From assembly GCA_046331465.1 (NCBI GenBank), contig JAXLQV010000001.1:1922001-1986000 (forward strand): a stretch of 64,000 nucleotides of DNA. The letters run 5' to 3'. The first letter of the stretch is position 1, and each line of letters opens with the position of its first letter. The stretch comes from UBA5066 sp046331465 (lineage in GTDB: Bacteria; Acidobacteriota; Thermoanaerobaculia; UBA5066). The translations under genes were made by a program, and so were the position numbers. The notes beneath the pieces were generated by a model. That model saw nothing but the letters and a program-made list of their open reading frames with translations, searched no databases and was not told where the DNA came from. Positions 22,182 through 32,500 of the stretch are shown here, piece after piece.

Positions 22182-24599
22182 ATGGCGAGGGAAGCCGCCC
22201 CTGCCGGGGCGCCCCGCATCGGGACAAAGGTCCTGCACAAGTACAACCGCGACCTCGGCCCCGGGCGAGTCGAGGAGGCAGCGGCGCGCCGCGTCGTCGT
22301 CTTCTTCCCGAGGACCGGCGAGCGCCTCACGTTCGGCGCGGGGGACACCGGCCTGAAGCCGCTCGAGCTCTCGCCGGGACGCGACGCGCGGATCGAGGAG
22401 ACGGGCGAGATCGTCACCCTCGCCTCGAAGGAGAGGGGCGCGACGGCCTGGACGACGACGGACGGGCGGACGATCGAGGAGGACGGCCTCTGGCCGGCCG
22501 AGATCCCGCAGGACCCCGTCGAGAGGCTCGCGGGTCTCGACGTCGACCGGGCCGCGGCGTTCCGCAACCGCCTCGACGGCCTCTACCTGCAGCGGATGCG
22601 GCAGGCGAAGGGGCTCGGCTCGTTCCTCGGCGGGCGGATCGCGATCCACCCGCACCAGCTCCACGTCGCCGAGCGGGCGACGGCCTACGAGCCGGTCCGC
22701 TGGCTCCTCGCCGACGAGGTCGGCCTCGGCAAGACGATCGAGGCGTGCCTCGTCCTGTCGCGCCTCGTGAGGACCGAGCGGGCCGACCGGGTCCTCGTCG
22801 TCGCGCCGTCGACGCTGACCGTCCAGTGGCTCGGCGAGCTCTGGCGGAAGTTCCACCAGGCCTTCGTCCTCCTCGACGCCAGGCGCCGCGCCGACGTCGC
22901 GAAGGACCACGGCCCGGAGTTCAACCCGTTCGACGCCCACCGCCGTTCCGTCATCGGGCTCGAGGAGCTCGTTGCGGAGCCCGGCCTCCCGGCGAAGGCC
23001 GTCGAGGCGGGCCTCGACCTCCTCGTCGTCGACGAGGCGCACCGGCTCGCGCTCGACGCCGAGGCCGGGCGGGCGATCGCGCCGCTCGCGCAGGCGGCGA
23101 AGCACCTCCTCCTCCTCTCGGCGACGCCGCTCGAGGCCGACACGTCCGGGTTCTTCCGCCTCCTCCAGCTCGTCCGCCCCGACGCCTACCGCTCGGAGAA
23201 GGAGTTCGTCGCCGCCCTCGCCGAGAACCAGCCGCTCCCGCCGTGCACGAGCGCGACGCGTCGCGTCGACATCGGCGGCCTCCCGCCGCGCGTGCCGCTT
23301 CCCGTCGAGCTCGACGCCGTCCCGGCGTCTCAGGGGCTCTCGGGGGACGAGAAGGCCGACGCGGCCGACCCGCGGGTGAGGTGGCTCGTCGGGAAGGCGC
23401 GGAGCTTCTCTCCCGGTGGCGCGGAGGAGGGGAAGACGCTCGTCTTCTGCCACGACCTCCCGACGCTCCAGGCGCTGAAGGCGCTCCTCGAGCGCGAGAC
23501 GCGCAAGCGCGTCGCCGTCTTCCACGAGGAGCTGACGCCGGAGCGGCGCGACCTCGAGGTCGCCGAGTTCCGGAGGCCGAAAGGCCCGACGTTCCTCGTC
23601 TCGACCGAGTGCGGCGGCGAGGGGCGGAACTTCGAGTTCTGCCGTCGGCTCGTCCTCTTCGACCTCCCGCTCGACCCGGCGCAGGTCGAGCAGCGGATCG
23701 GGCGCCTCGACCGGATCAGCCGGAAGGAGCGCGTCGAGGTCGTCTACTTCCGCGCGCCGTCGGGCTTCTGGCGTCACCTCGTCGAGCTCTACGAGCGGAT
23801 CGGCCTCTTCCGCGAGCCGCTCGGCGGCCTCGAGCGGTCGCTCGCGAGCGTGGAGGCCGCGATCCGGAAGGCCGAGAAGTCCTCGGCGCGCGGCCTGACC
23901 GACCTCCCCGTCGAGGAGCTCGTCGCCGAGGTCCGCGGCGCGGCGCAGGTCCGCCAGAGGGGCGCCTACCACCACCTCCACGCGGAGGGCTACCGCCCCG
24001 AGCTCGCCGGCGGAATCGTCTCGCGGGTGCCGGCGGGGCTCGACGCCGCGATGGAGCGCTTCGTCGTCGCGGCCTGCGAGCTCTACGGGTTCGACGTCGC
24101 CGAGAAGAAGGGGGCGCGCACCTGGTACCTCGAGTTCGGCGGAGACGCCCTCCTCGAGCACCTCCCGGGAGTCCCGGGCGGCAGCCGCTTCCTCGGGACG
24201 TTCGACCGCGAGGAGGCCGTCGTCCGCGAGGAGCTCGACTTCTTCGCGTCGGGGCACGCGCTCGTCGAGGGGATCTTCCAGGAGCTCGAGGACGGACCCC
24301 GCGGGCGGGCCGCGCTCCTGAAGCTCGAGAAGAGCGGCGTCTCCGGCGAAGGGGTCCTCTTCCTCCACCGGCGCGAGGAGGCGTTCGCGGTGACCGTCCT
24401 GGACCTCGCGGGGCAGTCGAGGCCCGAGTGGGCCGAGATCCTCCTCCGCGGTCGCTCCCAGCTGCGCGGGCTCTCGATCGAGGAGTGGAAGCCGGAGATC
24501 CCGCGCGGCCGGGGCTGGGCGGCGACCGTCCGCGCGCTCGCGTCGCGCGCCGAGAAGAACGGGCCGATCCTCGCGGCCGCGGCGGTCCGTCTCTCCTGA
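22182..24599 (+). CDS. rapA: RapA-like SNF2-family ATPase
   Basis: 805 aa from ATG 22182. A small N-terminal beta region is followed by SNF2 helicase lobes. Motif I is LLADEVGLGKTIEA near 175-188, motif Ia VLVVAPSTLTVQWLGEL, motif II VVDEAH near 281-286, motif III LLLLSATPLE, motif V STECGGEGRNFEF and motif VI DPAQVEQRIGRLDRI. The EGRNF and NPFDAH segments match RapA, which recycles RNA polymerase from stalled post-termination complexes. The C-terminal region (EILLRGRSQLRGLS) is compatible with a RapA C-terminal domain. At 805 aa it is shorter than the roughly 970-aa E. coli protein. It sits alone, 70 bp after the GH57 gene. Confidence 0.85.
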   Translation: MAREAAPAGAPRIGTKVLHKYNRDLGPGRVEEAAARRVVVFFPRTGERLTFGAGDTGLKPLELSPGRDARIEETGEIVTLASKERGATAWTTTDGRTIEEDGLWPAEIPQDPVERLAGLDVDRAAAFRNRLDGLYLQRMRQAKGLGSFLGGRIAIHPHQLHVAERATAYEPVRWLLADEVGLGKTIEACLVLSRLVRTERADRVLVVAPSTLTVQWLGELWRKFHQAFVLLDARRRADVAKDHGPEFNPFDAHRRSVIGLEELVAEPGLPAKAVEAGLDLLVVDEAHRLALDAEAGRAIAPLAQAAKHLLLLSATPLEADTSGFFRLLQLVRPDAYRSEKEFVAALAENQPLPPCTSATRRVDIGGLPPRVPLPVELDAVPASQGLSGDEKADAADPRVRWLVGKARSFSPGGAEEGKTLVFCHDLPTLQALKALLERETRKRVAVFHEELTPERRDLEVAEFRRPKGPTFLVSTECGGEGRNFEFCRRLVLFDLPLDPAQVEQRIGRLDRISRKERVEVVYFRAPSGFWRHLVELYERIGLFREPLGGLERSLASVEAAIRKAEKSSARGLTDLPVEELVAEVRGAAQVRQRGAYHHLHAEGYRPELAGGIVSRVPAGLDAAMERFVVAACELYGFDVAEKKGARTWYLEFGGDALLEHLPGVPGGSRFLGTFDREEAVVREELDFFASGHALVEGIFQELEDGPRGRAALLKLEKSGVSGEGVLFLHRREEAFAVTVLDLAGQSRPEWAEILLRGRSQLRGLSIEEWKPEIPRGRGWAATVRALASRAEKNGPILAAAAVRLS

Positions 24600-24673
24600 C
24601 GCCCGCTGCCGGCTCCCTCGCCCGGACCGGGAGCAATGGGCAGGTCTCGAAGGGCGTGCTCCCGGATCGGCGG

Positions 24674-24679
24674 CAGAAT
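24674..24679 (+). promoter_or_regulatory. -10 element candidate (CAGAAT) for the esterase gene
   Basis: CAGAAT ends 6 bases before the GTG at 24686 in otherwise GC-rich DNA. The spacing predicts a leaderless transcript. No Shine-Dalgarno sequence is present. Confidence 0.3.
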
Positions 24680-24685
24680 CGGCGC

Positions 24686-25519
24686 GTGGAATCCGCCCGC
24701 TGGCTCCTCGGGTCGCTCACGCTCCTCCCGGCCCTTCTCGCCCTCGGTTGCCGGACGGCCTCGCCCGCGCCTTCACCCGGCCAGAGCGCGCAGTCGTTCG
24801 AGGGGACGGTGACGAAGAAGGTCGGCTACCGCTACCTCCTCTACCTCCCGAAGGCCTACGCCACCGATCCCGCGCGGCGGTGGCCGCTCCTCCTCTTCCT
24901 GCACGGCTCCGGGGAGCGGGGCCACGACCTCGAGAAGGTGAAGGTCCACGGCCCGCCGAAGTTCCTCGACGGGCGCGACGACTTCCCGTTCGTCGTCGTC
25001 TCGCCACAGTGCCCCGAGGGAGAGCGCTGGAACGCGGACGCCCTCGCGGCGCTCCTCGACGACGTCGCGCGCCGCCTCCGGATCGACCCCGACCGCGTCT
25101 CGGTGACGGGGATGTCGATGGGCGGGCGCGGGACGTGGGACCTCGCGATGACCTACCCGGAGCGCTTCGCCGCGATCGTGCCGGTCTGCGGGGGAGCGCT
25201 TCCGGACCGCGCCTGCCGCCTGAAGGACGTGCCGGTGAAGGCGTTCCACGGCGCGAAGGACACCACGGTCCCGCTCGCGGAATCGGAGACGGTCGTCGCG
25301 GCGGTGAAGGCGTGCGGGGGGACGGCCGAGCTCGTCGTCGACCCGGACGCGGGGCACGACTCCTGGACGGCGACGTACGCGGACGCCTCGCTCTGGGAGT
25401 GGCTCCTCGCCCGGAGGCGACGCAGTCGGGCCCGGGGAGCGGTTTCACGCCGGACGCCGAACCGGGCGATCCCGAAACCAGCGGGACCCGCACCGGGAGG
25501 CGCTGGACTCCCCGGGTGA
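24686..25519 (+). CDS. lipoprotein alpha/beta-hydrolase (predicted esterase/peptidase)
   Basis: 277 aa from GTG 24686. A lipobox-like end of the signal sequence, LLALGC (Cys near residue 22), suggests lipid anchoring. The hydrolase fold shows RWPLLLFLHGSGERGHD (oxyanion region), nucleophile elbow GMSMGG, Asp in AFHGAKDTTVPL, and His in DAGHDSW, a complete triad of the PHB-depolymerase-like or dienelactone-hydrolase-like group. It probably hydrolyses esters in the periplasm or outer membrane. The last 35 residues are a basic, Pro-rich tail unlike the family. Confidence 0.85.
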   Translation: MESARWLLGSLTLLPALLALGCRTASPAPSPGQSAQSFEGTVTKKVGYRYLLYLPKAYATDPARRWPLLLFLHGSGERGHDLEKVKVHGPPKFLDGRDDFPFVVVSPQCPEGERWNADALAALLDDVARRLRIDPDRVSVTGMSMGGRGTWDLAMTYPERFAAIVPVCGGALPDRACRLKDVPVKAFHGAKDTTVPLAESETVVAAVKACGGTAELVVDPDAGHDSWTATYADASLWEWLLARRRRSRARGAVSRRTPNRAIPKPAGPAPGGAGLPG

Positions 25520-25610
25520 ACGCGAGCCGGCGGGGAGCGCCCGGGCAATCCGTCTGTCAGAATCTCCGGGATCCCTCGAGCGCTCTATCGCGCGCGGAAA
25601 GGAACCTGTC

Positions 25611-26456
25611 ATGCACCGCTTCCTCCGGCCGATCCTCGTGGCCGCCATCACTCTCTCCGTCTCCTCGCCACTCCTCGCCCAGTCCTACGGGCAGGTGAAG
25701 GGGATGAACGAGCGCTTCCGGATGGACTTCGGGGGCTTCTTCCAGGACTTCACGACGACTTTCCGGCTCGACCCGGCGAACGGGACCGGGACCGAGATCA
25801 GCCTCGAGGACGACCTCGGCTATGACACCTCGAAGACCTCCTTCCGGACGGACGGCTACTGGAGGTTCGGGCCGCGCGGGCGGATGGACTTCGCCTACCA
25901 GACGTTCCGCCGCGGCTCGACGCACAGGCTGGACCGGGACTTCGTCATCGGCGACACGACCTATCACGCCGGCGCCTCCGTCGACTCGAGCTCCCGCGTC
26001 GACGTCGGCGACCTCTACTACTCGTACTCGCTCCTCAACTCGGGCGAGGCCGAGGTCGGCCTGATGCTCGGGGCGTCGACGTTCTGGACGAAGTGGGAGT
26101 TCGAGGCCTCGGGCGCGATCAGCGGCGGAGGCGGAACCCAGGCCGGGTCCGTCCAGCGGGAGACGAGCGACCTGATCGTCCCGATCCCCGCGGTCGGCGC
26201 GCATTTCCGTTACACGCTCCTCCCGGGATTCCTCGCGACCGCCCGCGTGAAGTACATGAAGGCGACGATCTCGGACTACACGGGGAAGATGCTCGACTGG
26301 CGGGCCGGGCTCGACTACTTCTTCACCCCGAACGTCGGCATCGGGGCGGTCTGGTCCTCGACGGACATCGAGGTGACGAAGCGCCAGGACAAGGGCGACG
26401 TGTCGTTCGAGTACAAGTACGACGGTCCGCTCGCGTACGTCTCGATCGCCTTCTAG
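25611..26456 (+). CDS. outer-membrane beta-barrel protein
   Basis: 281 aa. The signal peptide ends SSPLLAQS. Alternating amphipathic strands follow throughout (MDFGGFFQDFTTTFRL, WRFGPRGRMDFAYQTFRRG, EVGLMLGASTFWTKWEF, ALVYVSIAF-like end). The last residues are YVSIAF, a C-terminal aromatic typical of proteins inserted by the BAM machinery. The closest style is an OmpW/OmpA-like 8-stranded barrel, but no specific family is recognised. It has its own gap of about 90 bp upstream and is followed by a hairpin at 26481. Confidence 0.8.
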   Translation: MHRFLRPILVAAITLSVSSPLLAQSYGQVKGMNERFRMDFGGFFQDFTTTFRLDPANGTGTEISLEDDLGYDTSKTSFRTDGYWRFGPRGRMDFAYQTFRRGSTHRLDRDFVIGDTTYHAGASVDSSSRVDVGDLYYSYSLLNSGEAEVGLMLGASTFWTKWEFEASGAISGGGGTQAGSVQRETSDLIVPIPAVGAHFRYTLLPGFLATARVKYMKATISDYTGKMLDWRAGLDYFFTPNVGIGAVWSSTDIEVTKRQDKGDVSFEYKYDGPLAYVSIAF

Positions 26457-26480
26457 GCGGAGCTCCGGGGCCGAGCCCCC

Positions 26481-26514
26481 GGGCGACCCGGCGTCCTCCG
26501 GCGCCGGGCCGCCC
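26481..26514 (+). terminator. GC-rich hairpin after the barrel gene
   Basis: Arms GGGCGACCCGGC (26481-26492) and GCCGGGCCGCCC (26503-26514) pair with one mismatch around a 10-base loop, 24 bases after the barrel stop. The run of T is short (GTTT). It would be a weak intrinsic terminator, or one that works with Rho. Confidence 0.4.
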
Positions 26515-26599
26515 GAGTCGTTTCCGGGAGGCGCCCGGCGCGTGTGACCTCCCTCACCGCGGGGAACTCTCTTCCGCGGCCGCGGTCTAAGCTCCCGCC

Positions 26600-29500
26600 A
26601 TGACGACCGAGCCGCGCCCCCGTCGAAGGACCGCCCTCGCCCTCCTCTCCGTCGTCGTCCTCCTCGCCGGAGGCGCGCTCGCCCTCGCCCCCCCGAAGGG
26701 GAAGGAGAAGGGTATGAAGCCCGTGCCGCAGGCGAGCGCATCGTGGAAGGACGTCGACCGCCTCGTCGGCGAGCAGAAGTACGAGGAGGCCGCGAAGGCG
26801 GCCGAGACGATCCTGGCCGCCGCGAAGGCGAAGGGGAACGAGGCCGACTGGACGAAGGCCCTCGTCACCGTGACCCAGCTCCGGATCGGGCTGCACGGCT
26901 ACGAGACGGCGGTGCGGAGGCTCCGCGAGGAGCCGTGGCCCGAGGGCGCGCTCCCGAGGGCGCAGCTCTCCCTCCTCTACGGCCATTCCCTCGTCACCTA
27001 CCAGCGCGCCTACTCGTGGGAGATCGGCAAGCGGGAGAAGGTCGAGACGCGGGGCGAGGTCGACCTGAAGGCCTGGACGCGCGAGCAGATCCTCGCCGAG
27101 GCGCTGAGGGCGGCGCTCGACGTCTGGAAGCTGCGCGAGGCCCTCGGGAAGGAGCCCGTCTCGGCCGCGGGGCTCGTCCTCGACGCGAACAGCTACCCGA
27201 AGGAGATCCGCGGGTCGCTCCGCGACGCGGTCAGCTACCTCCTCGTCGACCTCCTCGCCGACACGGCCGGCTGGACTCCCGAGCAGTCGAACGAGGTGTG
27301 GCGGCTCGACCTGGGAGCGCTCCTCGCGGGAGATGCCGCGAAGGACGCCGCCGTCGACCTCGCCTCGCCGGCCGTCCACCCGCTCGTGAAGATCGGCGCC
27401 GTCCTGACCGACCTCGAGGCGTGGCACGCCTCGGTCGGAACCCCGGGCGCGCGCCTCGAGGCGCGCCTCGAGCGGGCGCGGAGGCTCGCGGCGTCGTTCA
27501 CCGAGGAGCGTGACCGGGAGCGGATCCGCAGGGACCTGGAAGCGCGCCTCGGGGCGTTCCGCTCCGATCCCTGGTGGGCTATGGGAAAGGCCGAGGTCGC
27601 CGAGCTCCACCAGAACGGGAACCGGCCGGACCGCCGCGTGAACGCGCGCCGCGAGGCCGAGGAGGGACGCGCCGCGTACCCCTCCTCGCCCGGCGGCCAG
27701 CGCTGCCTCTCGATCGTGAAGTCGATCGAGGCGCCCGAGGTGCGGCTGCAGGCGATGTCGGTCGACGGGCCGTCGCGGCGCTCGATCGAGGTCTCGCACC
27801 GGAACCTCGCCTCGGTCCACTTCCGCGCCTTCCGGATGGACGTGGAGAAGCGGATCGAGGGTTCGAAGGACTGGTCGGCGCTCCCGACGACCGACGACAT
27901 GCGGAAGATCCTCGGGACGAAGGCGTCGGCGGCGTGGTCCGTGGACCTGCCGCCGACGCCCGACTTCGAGGTCCACCGGACGTTCGTGACCCCGCCGATG
28001 AAGGAGCCGGGCTTCTACGTCGTCCTCGCCTCCGCCCGGAAGGACTTCGGCGAGTCCGACAACGTCGTCGTCGGCACGAACCTCTTCCTCTCGGACCTGG
28101 TCCTCGTCGTGAGGCCGGAGTCGGAGACCGGGGCCGTCGCGGCGCGCGTCCTCTCGGGCGCGACGGGGACGCCCGTGGCGGGCGCCGAGGTCGCGCTCTG
28201 GCGCTTCGACTGGCGCGAGGGGCACCGGCGCGCCGAGGTGAAGACGTCGGACGCGGACGGCGCGGTCACCTTCGCGTCGCGCGAGGGGGGGAACACGTAC
28301 CACCTCCTCGCGAAGAAGGGGCCGCACGTCACGTTCGACGGGCAGCAGGTCGGCTTCTACCGGCCGGGAACGCCGGGCCGACGGACGGCCTCCCTCGTCT
28401 ACACCGACCGGAGCATCTACCGCCCCGGGCAGAAGCTCTACTGGAAGGTCCTCGCCTACGACGGCACGCCGGAGGAGGCGAAGTTCCGCTCCGCGGCGCG
28501 GACGCCGGTCACCGTGACGCTCGTCGACCCGAACGGGGAGAAGGTCGAGAGCGTCACCGCGACGACGAACGACTTCGGCACGGCCGCCGGCGAGATCGTC
28601 GTCCCGACCGGGCGCCTCCTCGGCGGGTGGCGCCTCGACTCCTCGCTCGCGGGGAGCACGTCCGTGAAGGTCGAGGAGTACAAGCGGCCGACGTTCGAGG
28701 CGACCTTCCGGGAGCCGAAGGAGCCGATGCGCCTCAACCGGAAGGCCGTCCTGACCGGCGAGGCGAAGTACTACTTCGGTCTCCCCGTCGCGAGCGGCGA
28801 CGTGAAGTGGCGCGTCACGCGCGAGACGGTCCACCCCTGGTGGTGGGCGTTCTGGGGCTGGGGCTCTCCCGCGAAGGCGCAGACGATCGCCTCCGGGGCG
28901 ACGAAGCTCGGGGCCGACGGCACGTTCACGGTCGCCTTCACGCCCGAGGCCGACGAGACGGCCACGAAGGGGAGCGAGGTGACGTGGCGCTACGCGGTGA
29001 GCGCCGACGTCGTCGACGAGGGGGGCGAGACGCGGAGCGCGACCCGTTCCGTGCGCCTCGGCTTCGTCTCGGTCGAGGCGAGCGTCGGCTTCGCGGCGGC
29101 GTTCGAGCGCGAGGGCGAGCCGGCCCCGGCGACGATCACGCGGACGAGCCTCGACGGCGCGCCGCGGCCGGGGAAGGGGCAGTGGCGCCTCGTCGCTCTC
29201 GTCCCGCCTTCCGCGACGCCTCTCCCGGCCGACCTCCCGCGCCGGGGCGGCTCCCGGGACGGCGAGGCGGGGGCTCCCGAAGGATCGAAGTACGCGACGC
29301 CGGGAGACGCGCTCCGTCCCCGGTGGGAGACGGGCTTCGAGGTCGAAGGGGTGCTCCGCGGCTTCAGGGACGGCGCCGAGAAGGCGCACGGCGAGACGGT
29401 GCACGGGGAGAACGGCCAGGCGAAGGTCGACCTCGGCAGGCTGCCGGCCGGCGCCTTCCGGCTCCGCTACACGACCGTCGACGACTTCGGCGCGCCGTAC

Positions 29501-32500
29501 GAGACCTTCCGCGACTTCCTCGTGGCCGGCGGAAAGGAACCCCCCGCCGTGCCGCTCGTCCTCCTCGCCGAGTCGGGCTCCGTCCGCGTCGGGGAGACGG
29601 CGCGCCTCCTCGCGGCCTCGGGCCTCCCGGGACAGCCGATGCTCCTCGAGCGCTACCGGGCCGGGAAGCTCCTTTCGCGCAGCGTCCTGAAGGCGGGAGA
29701 GGGGAAGACGGTCGTCGAGATCCCGGTGACGGAAGCGGACCGCGGCGGCTTCGGCGTCACCCTCTCGGCCCTCCGAGACCACCAGTGGATGAGCCAGACG
29801 GCCGCGGTCTTCGTCCCGTGGGACGATCGCGAGCTGAAGCTCGAGTTCGCGTCGTTCCGGGACAGGATCCGGCCCGGCACGCGCGAGACGTGGCGCGTCA
29901 CCGTGAAGTCGCCCTCCGGCAAGCCGGTCGAGGCGGGAGCGGCGGAGCTCCTCGGCTACATGTACGACCGGAGCCTCGACGTCTTCGCGCCCCACAACCC
30001 GCCGTCCGTCCTCTCCCTCTACCCCTCGCGGACGGGGACTCCCTGGACGCGCGCGACGCTCGGGCCGGCCTGGGCCCAGTGGGTCACCGGGAGCTTCGCG
30101 GCGACTCCTCCGGGTCCCTCCCTCGTTCCGGACCGGCTGAAGGAGCTCGACCGCTACGGCATCGGCGGCCCGGGCTACCGGGGGCGGATGGTGATGGCGA
30201 AGGGAGGCGTCGCCGCCGAGGGCGTGATGATGAACGCCGCCGCGCCTCCGCCCGCCCCCGCCGCGGCGCCGCAGGCACGGCGCGAGGCGAGGCAGGAGCA
30301 GTCCCTCGACGCCCTGGCCGACAAGAAGAAGGACGCCGGGGAGGCGGCCCCGGCGGCCGCAGGCGCGGGCGAGGTCCCGGCGCTCCGGAGCAACTTCGCC
30401 GAGACGGCGTTCTGGAGCCCGCAGCTCCTGACCGGCGCCGACGGCTCCGCCTCCATCGAGTTCACGGTGCCCGACTCCGTCACGTCGTGGAACGTCTGGC
30501 TCCACGCGGTGACGAAGGACCTCCGCGGCGGCTCGCTGAAGAAGGAGACGAAGAGCGTCAAGGAGCTGATGGTGCGGCCCTACGTCCCGCGCTTCCTGCG
30601 CGAGGGGGACCGCGCCGAGCTGAAGGTCGTCGTCAACAACGCCTCGGACGCGCCGCTTTCGGGGAGCCTCGCGTTCCAGCTCCTCGACCCGGAGACGAAC
30701 GAGGACCTCTCGGCGCGCTTCGGCCTCTCCGCGGCCGACGCGAGCCGCGCGATCTCCGTCCCGGCGGGGGGCGGCACGAACGAGACGTTCCGGCTCTCGG
30801 TCCCGCCCGGGGTCCGGACCGTCGCCTTCAGGGTGACGGCGACCTCGGGGAGCCTCTCGGACGGCGAGCTCCGGCCCCTGCCGGTCCTTCCGAGCCGGAT
30901 GCACCTCGTCCAGTCGCGCTTCGTCACGCTCCGCGAGGGGCAGAAGAAGGAGCTGCACTTCGAAGACCTGGCGAGAGGCGGCGACCCGACGCTCCAGAAC
31001 GAGCAGATGGTCGTCACGGTCGACGCCCAGCTCTTCTACGCCGTCCTCGAGGCGCTGCCGTACCTCGTGAACTACCCGTACGAGTGCACGGAGCAGACGC
31101 TGAACCGCTTCGTCTCGACCGGGATCGTCTCGTCGATGTTCGAGAAGTACCCCTCGGTCGCCGCGATGGCGAAGGAGCTCAGCAAGCGCGACGTCAGGCT
31201 CGAAACCTGGGACGCGGCCGACCCGAACCGGAAGATGACGCTCGAGGAGAGCCCGTGGCTCGTCGACGCCCGGGGCGGGACGGACGCGGGGTTCGGCCTC
31301 TCGAAGGTCCTCGACCCGCGCGTCGCGAAGGCGGAGCGCGAGGCGGCGATCGCGAAGCTCCGGAAGGCCCAGACGGCGATCGGCGGCTTCCCCTGGTGGC
31401 CGGGCGGCCCGCCGTCGCCCTACATGACCGTCTACATCCTCCACGGCCTCGCGAAGGCCTCGGAGTTCGGCGTCGAGGTCCCACGCGACATGGTGGAGCG
31501 GGGCTGGTCCTACGTCGCGAAGCACTACCGCGACGACCTCCGCTCGATGATGGCGAAGGACTGCTGCTGGGAGATCCTGACATTCGTCAACTACGTCGCG
31601 AGCTGCTACCCCGACCCCTCCTGGATGGGGAACGCCCTGACGGCGGAGGAGCGGAAGGAGATCCTCGACTTCTCGTTCCGTCACTGGAAGCAGCACTCCC
31701 CGTACCTGAAGGGGTACCTCGCCCTGACGCTGAAGAGGATGGGACGCCCGAAGGACGCCCAGCTCGTCTTCGCGAGCGTCATGGACTCGGCGAAGACGAA
31801 CGAGGAGCAGGGGACGTTCTGGGCGCAGGAGGACCGCTCCTGGCTCTGGTACAACGACACGATCGAGACGCACGCGTTCGCCCTGCGGACCCTGATGGAG
31901 CTCTCGCCGAAGGACCCGCGCCGCGACGGGCTCGTCCAGTGGCTCTTCCTGAACAAGAAGCTGAACCAGTGGAAGTCGACGCGCGCGACGGCCGAGGTCG
32001 TCTACTCGCTCCTCCACTACCTGAAGGCCGAAGGCGCGCTGGGGGCGCGCGAGACGATGAAGGTGACGGCGGGCGGACGCGAGACGGTGTTCACGTTCGA
32101 GCCCGACCGGTACACCGGGAAGAAGAACCAGGTCGTCATCCCGGGGCCGCAGGTCGACCCGAAGACGACCTCGACGATCGCCGTCGAGAAGGGGGGGAAG
32201 GGGTTCGCCTTCGCCTCGGCCGCGTGGCACTTCTCGACGGAGAAGCTCCCCGAGGAGGACCGCGGCGACTTCTTCCGGGTCTCGCGGCGCTACTTCCTGC
32301 GCGAGAACACGGGGAAGGAGTGGGTCCTCAAGCCCCTCGCCGACGGAACCGTCCTGAAGCCGGGCGACCAGGTCGAGGTGCAGATCTCGCTCCGGACGAA
32401 GCACGCCGCCGAGTACGTCCACCTGCGCGACCCGCGCGGCGCCGGCTTCGAGCCCGAGACGACGGTCTCGCGCTACAAGTGGGACCTCGGGATCGCCTGG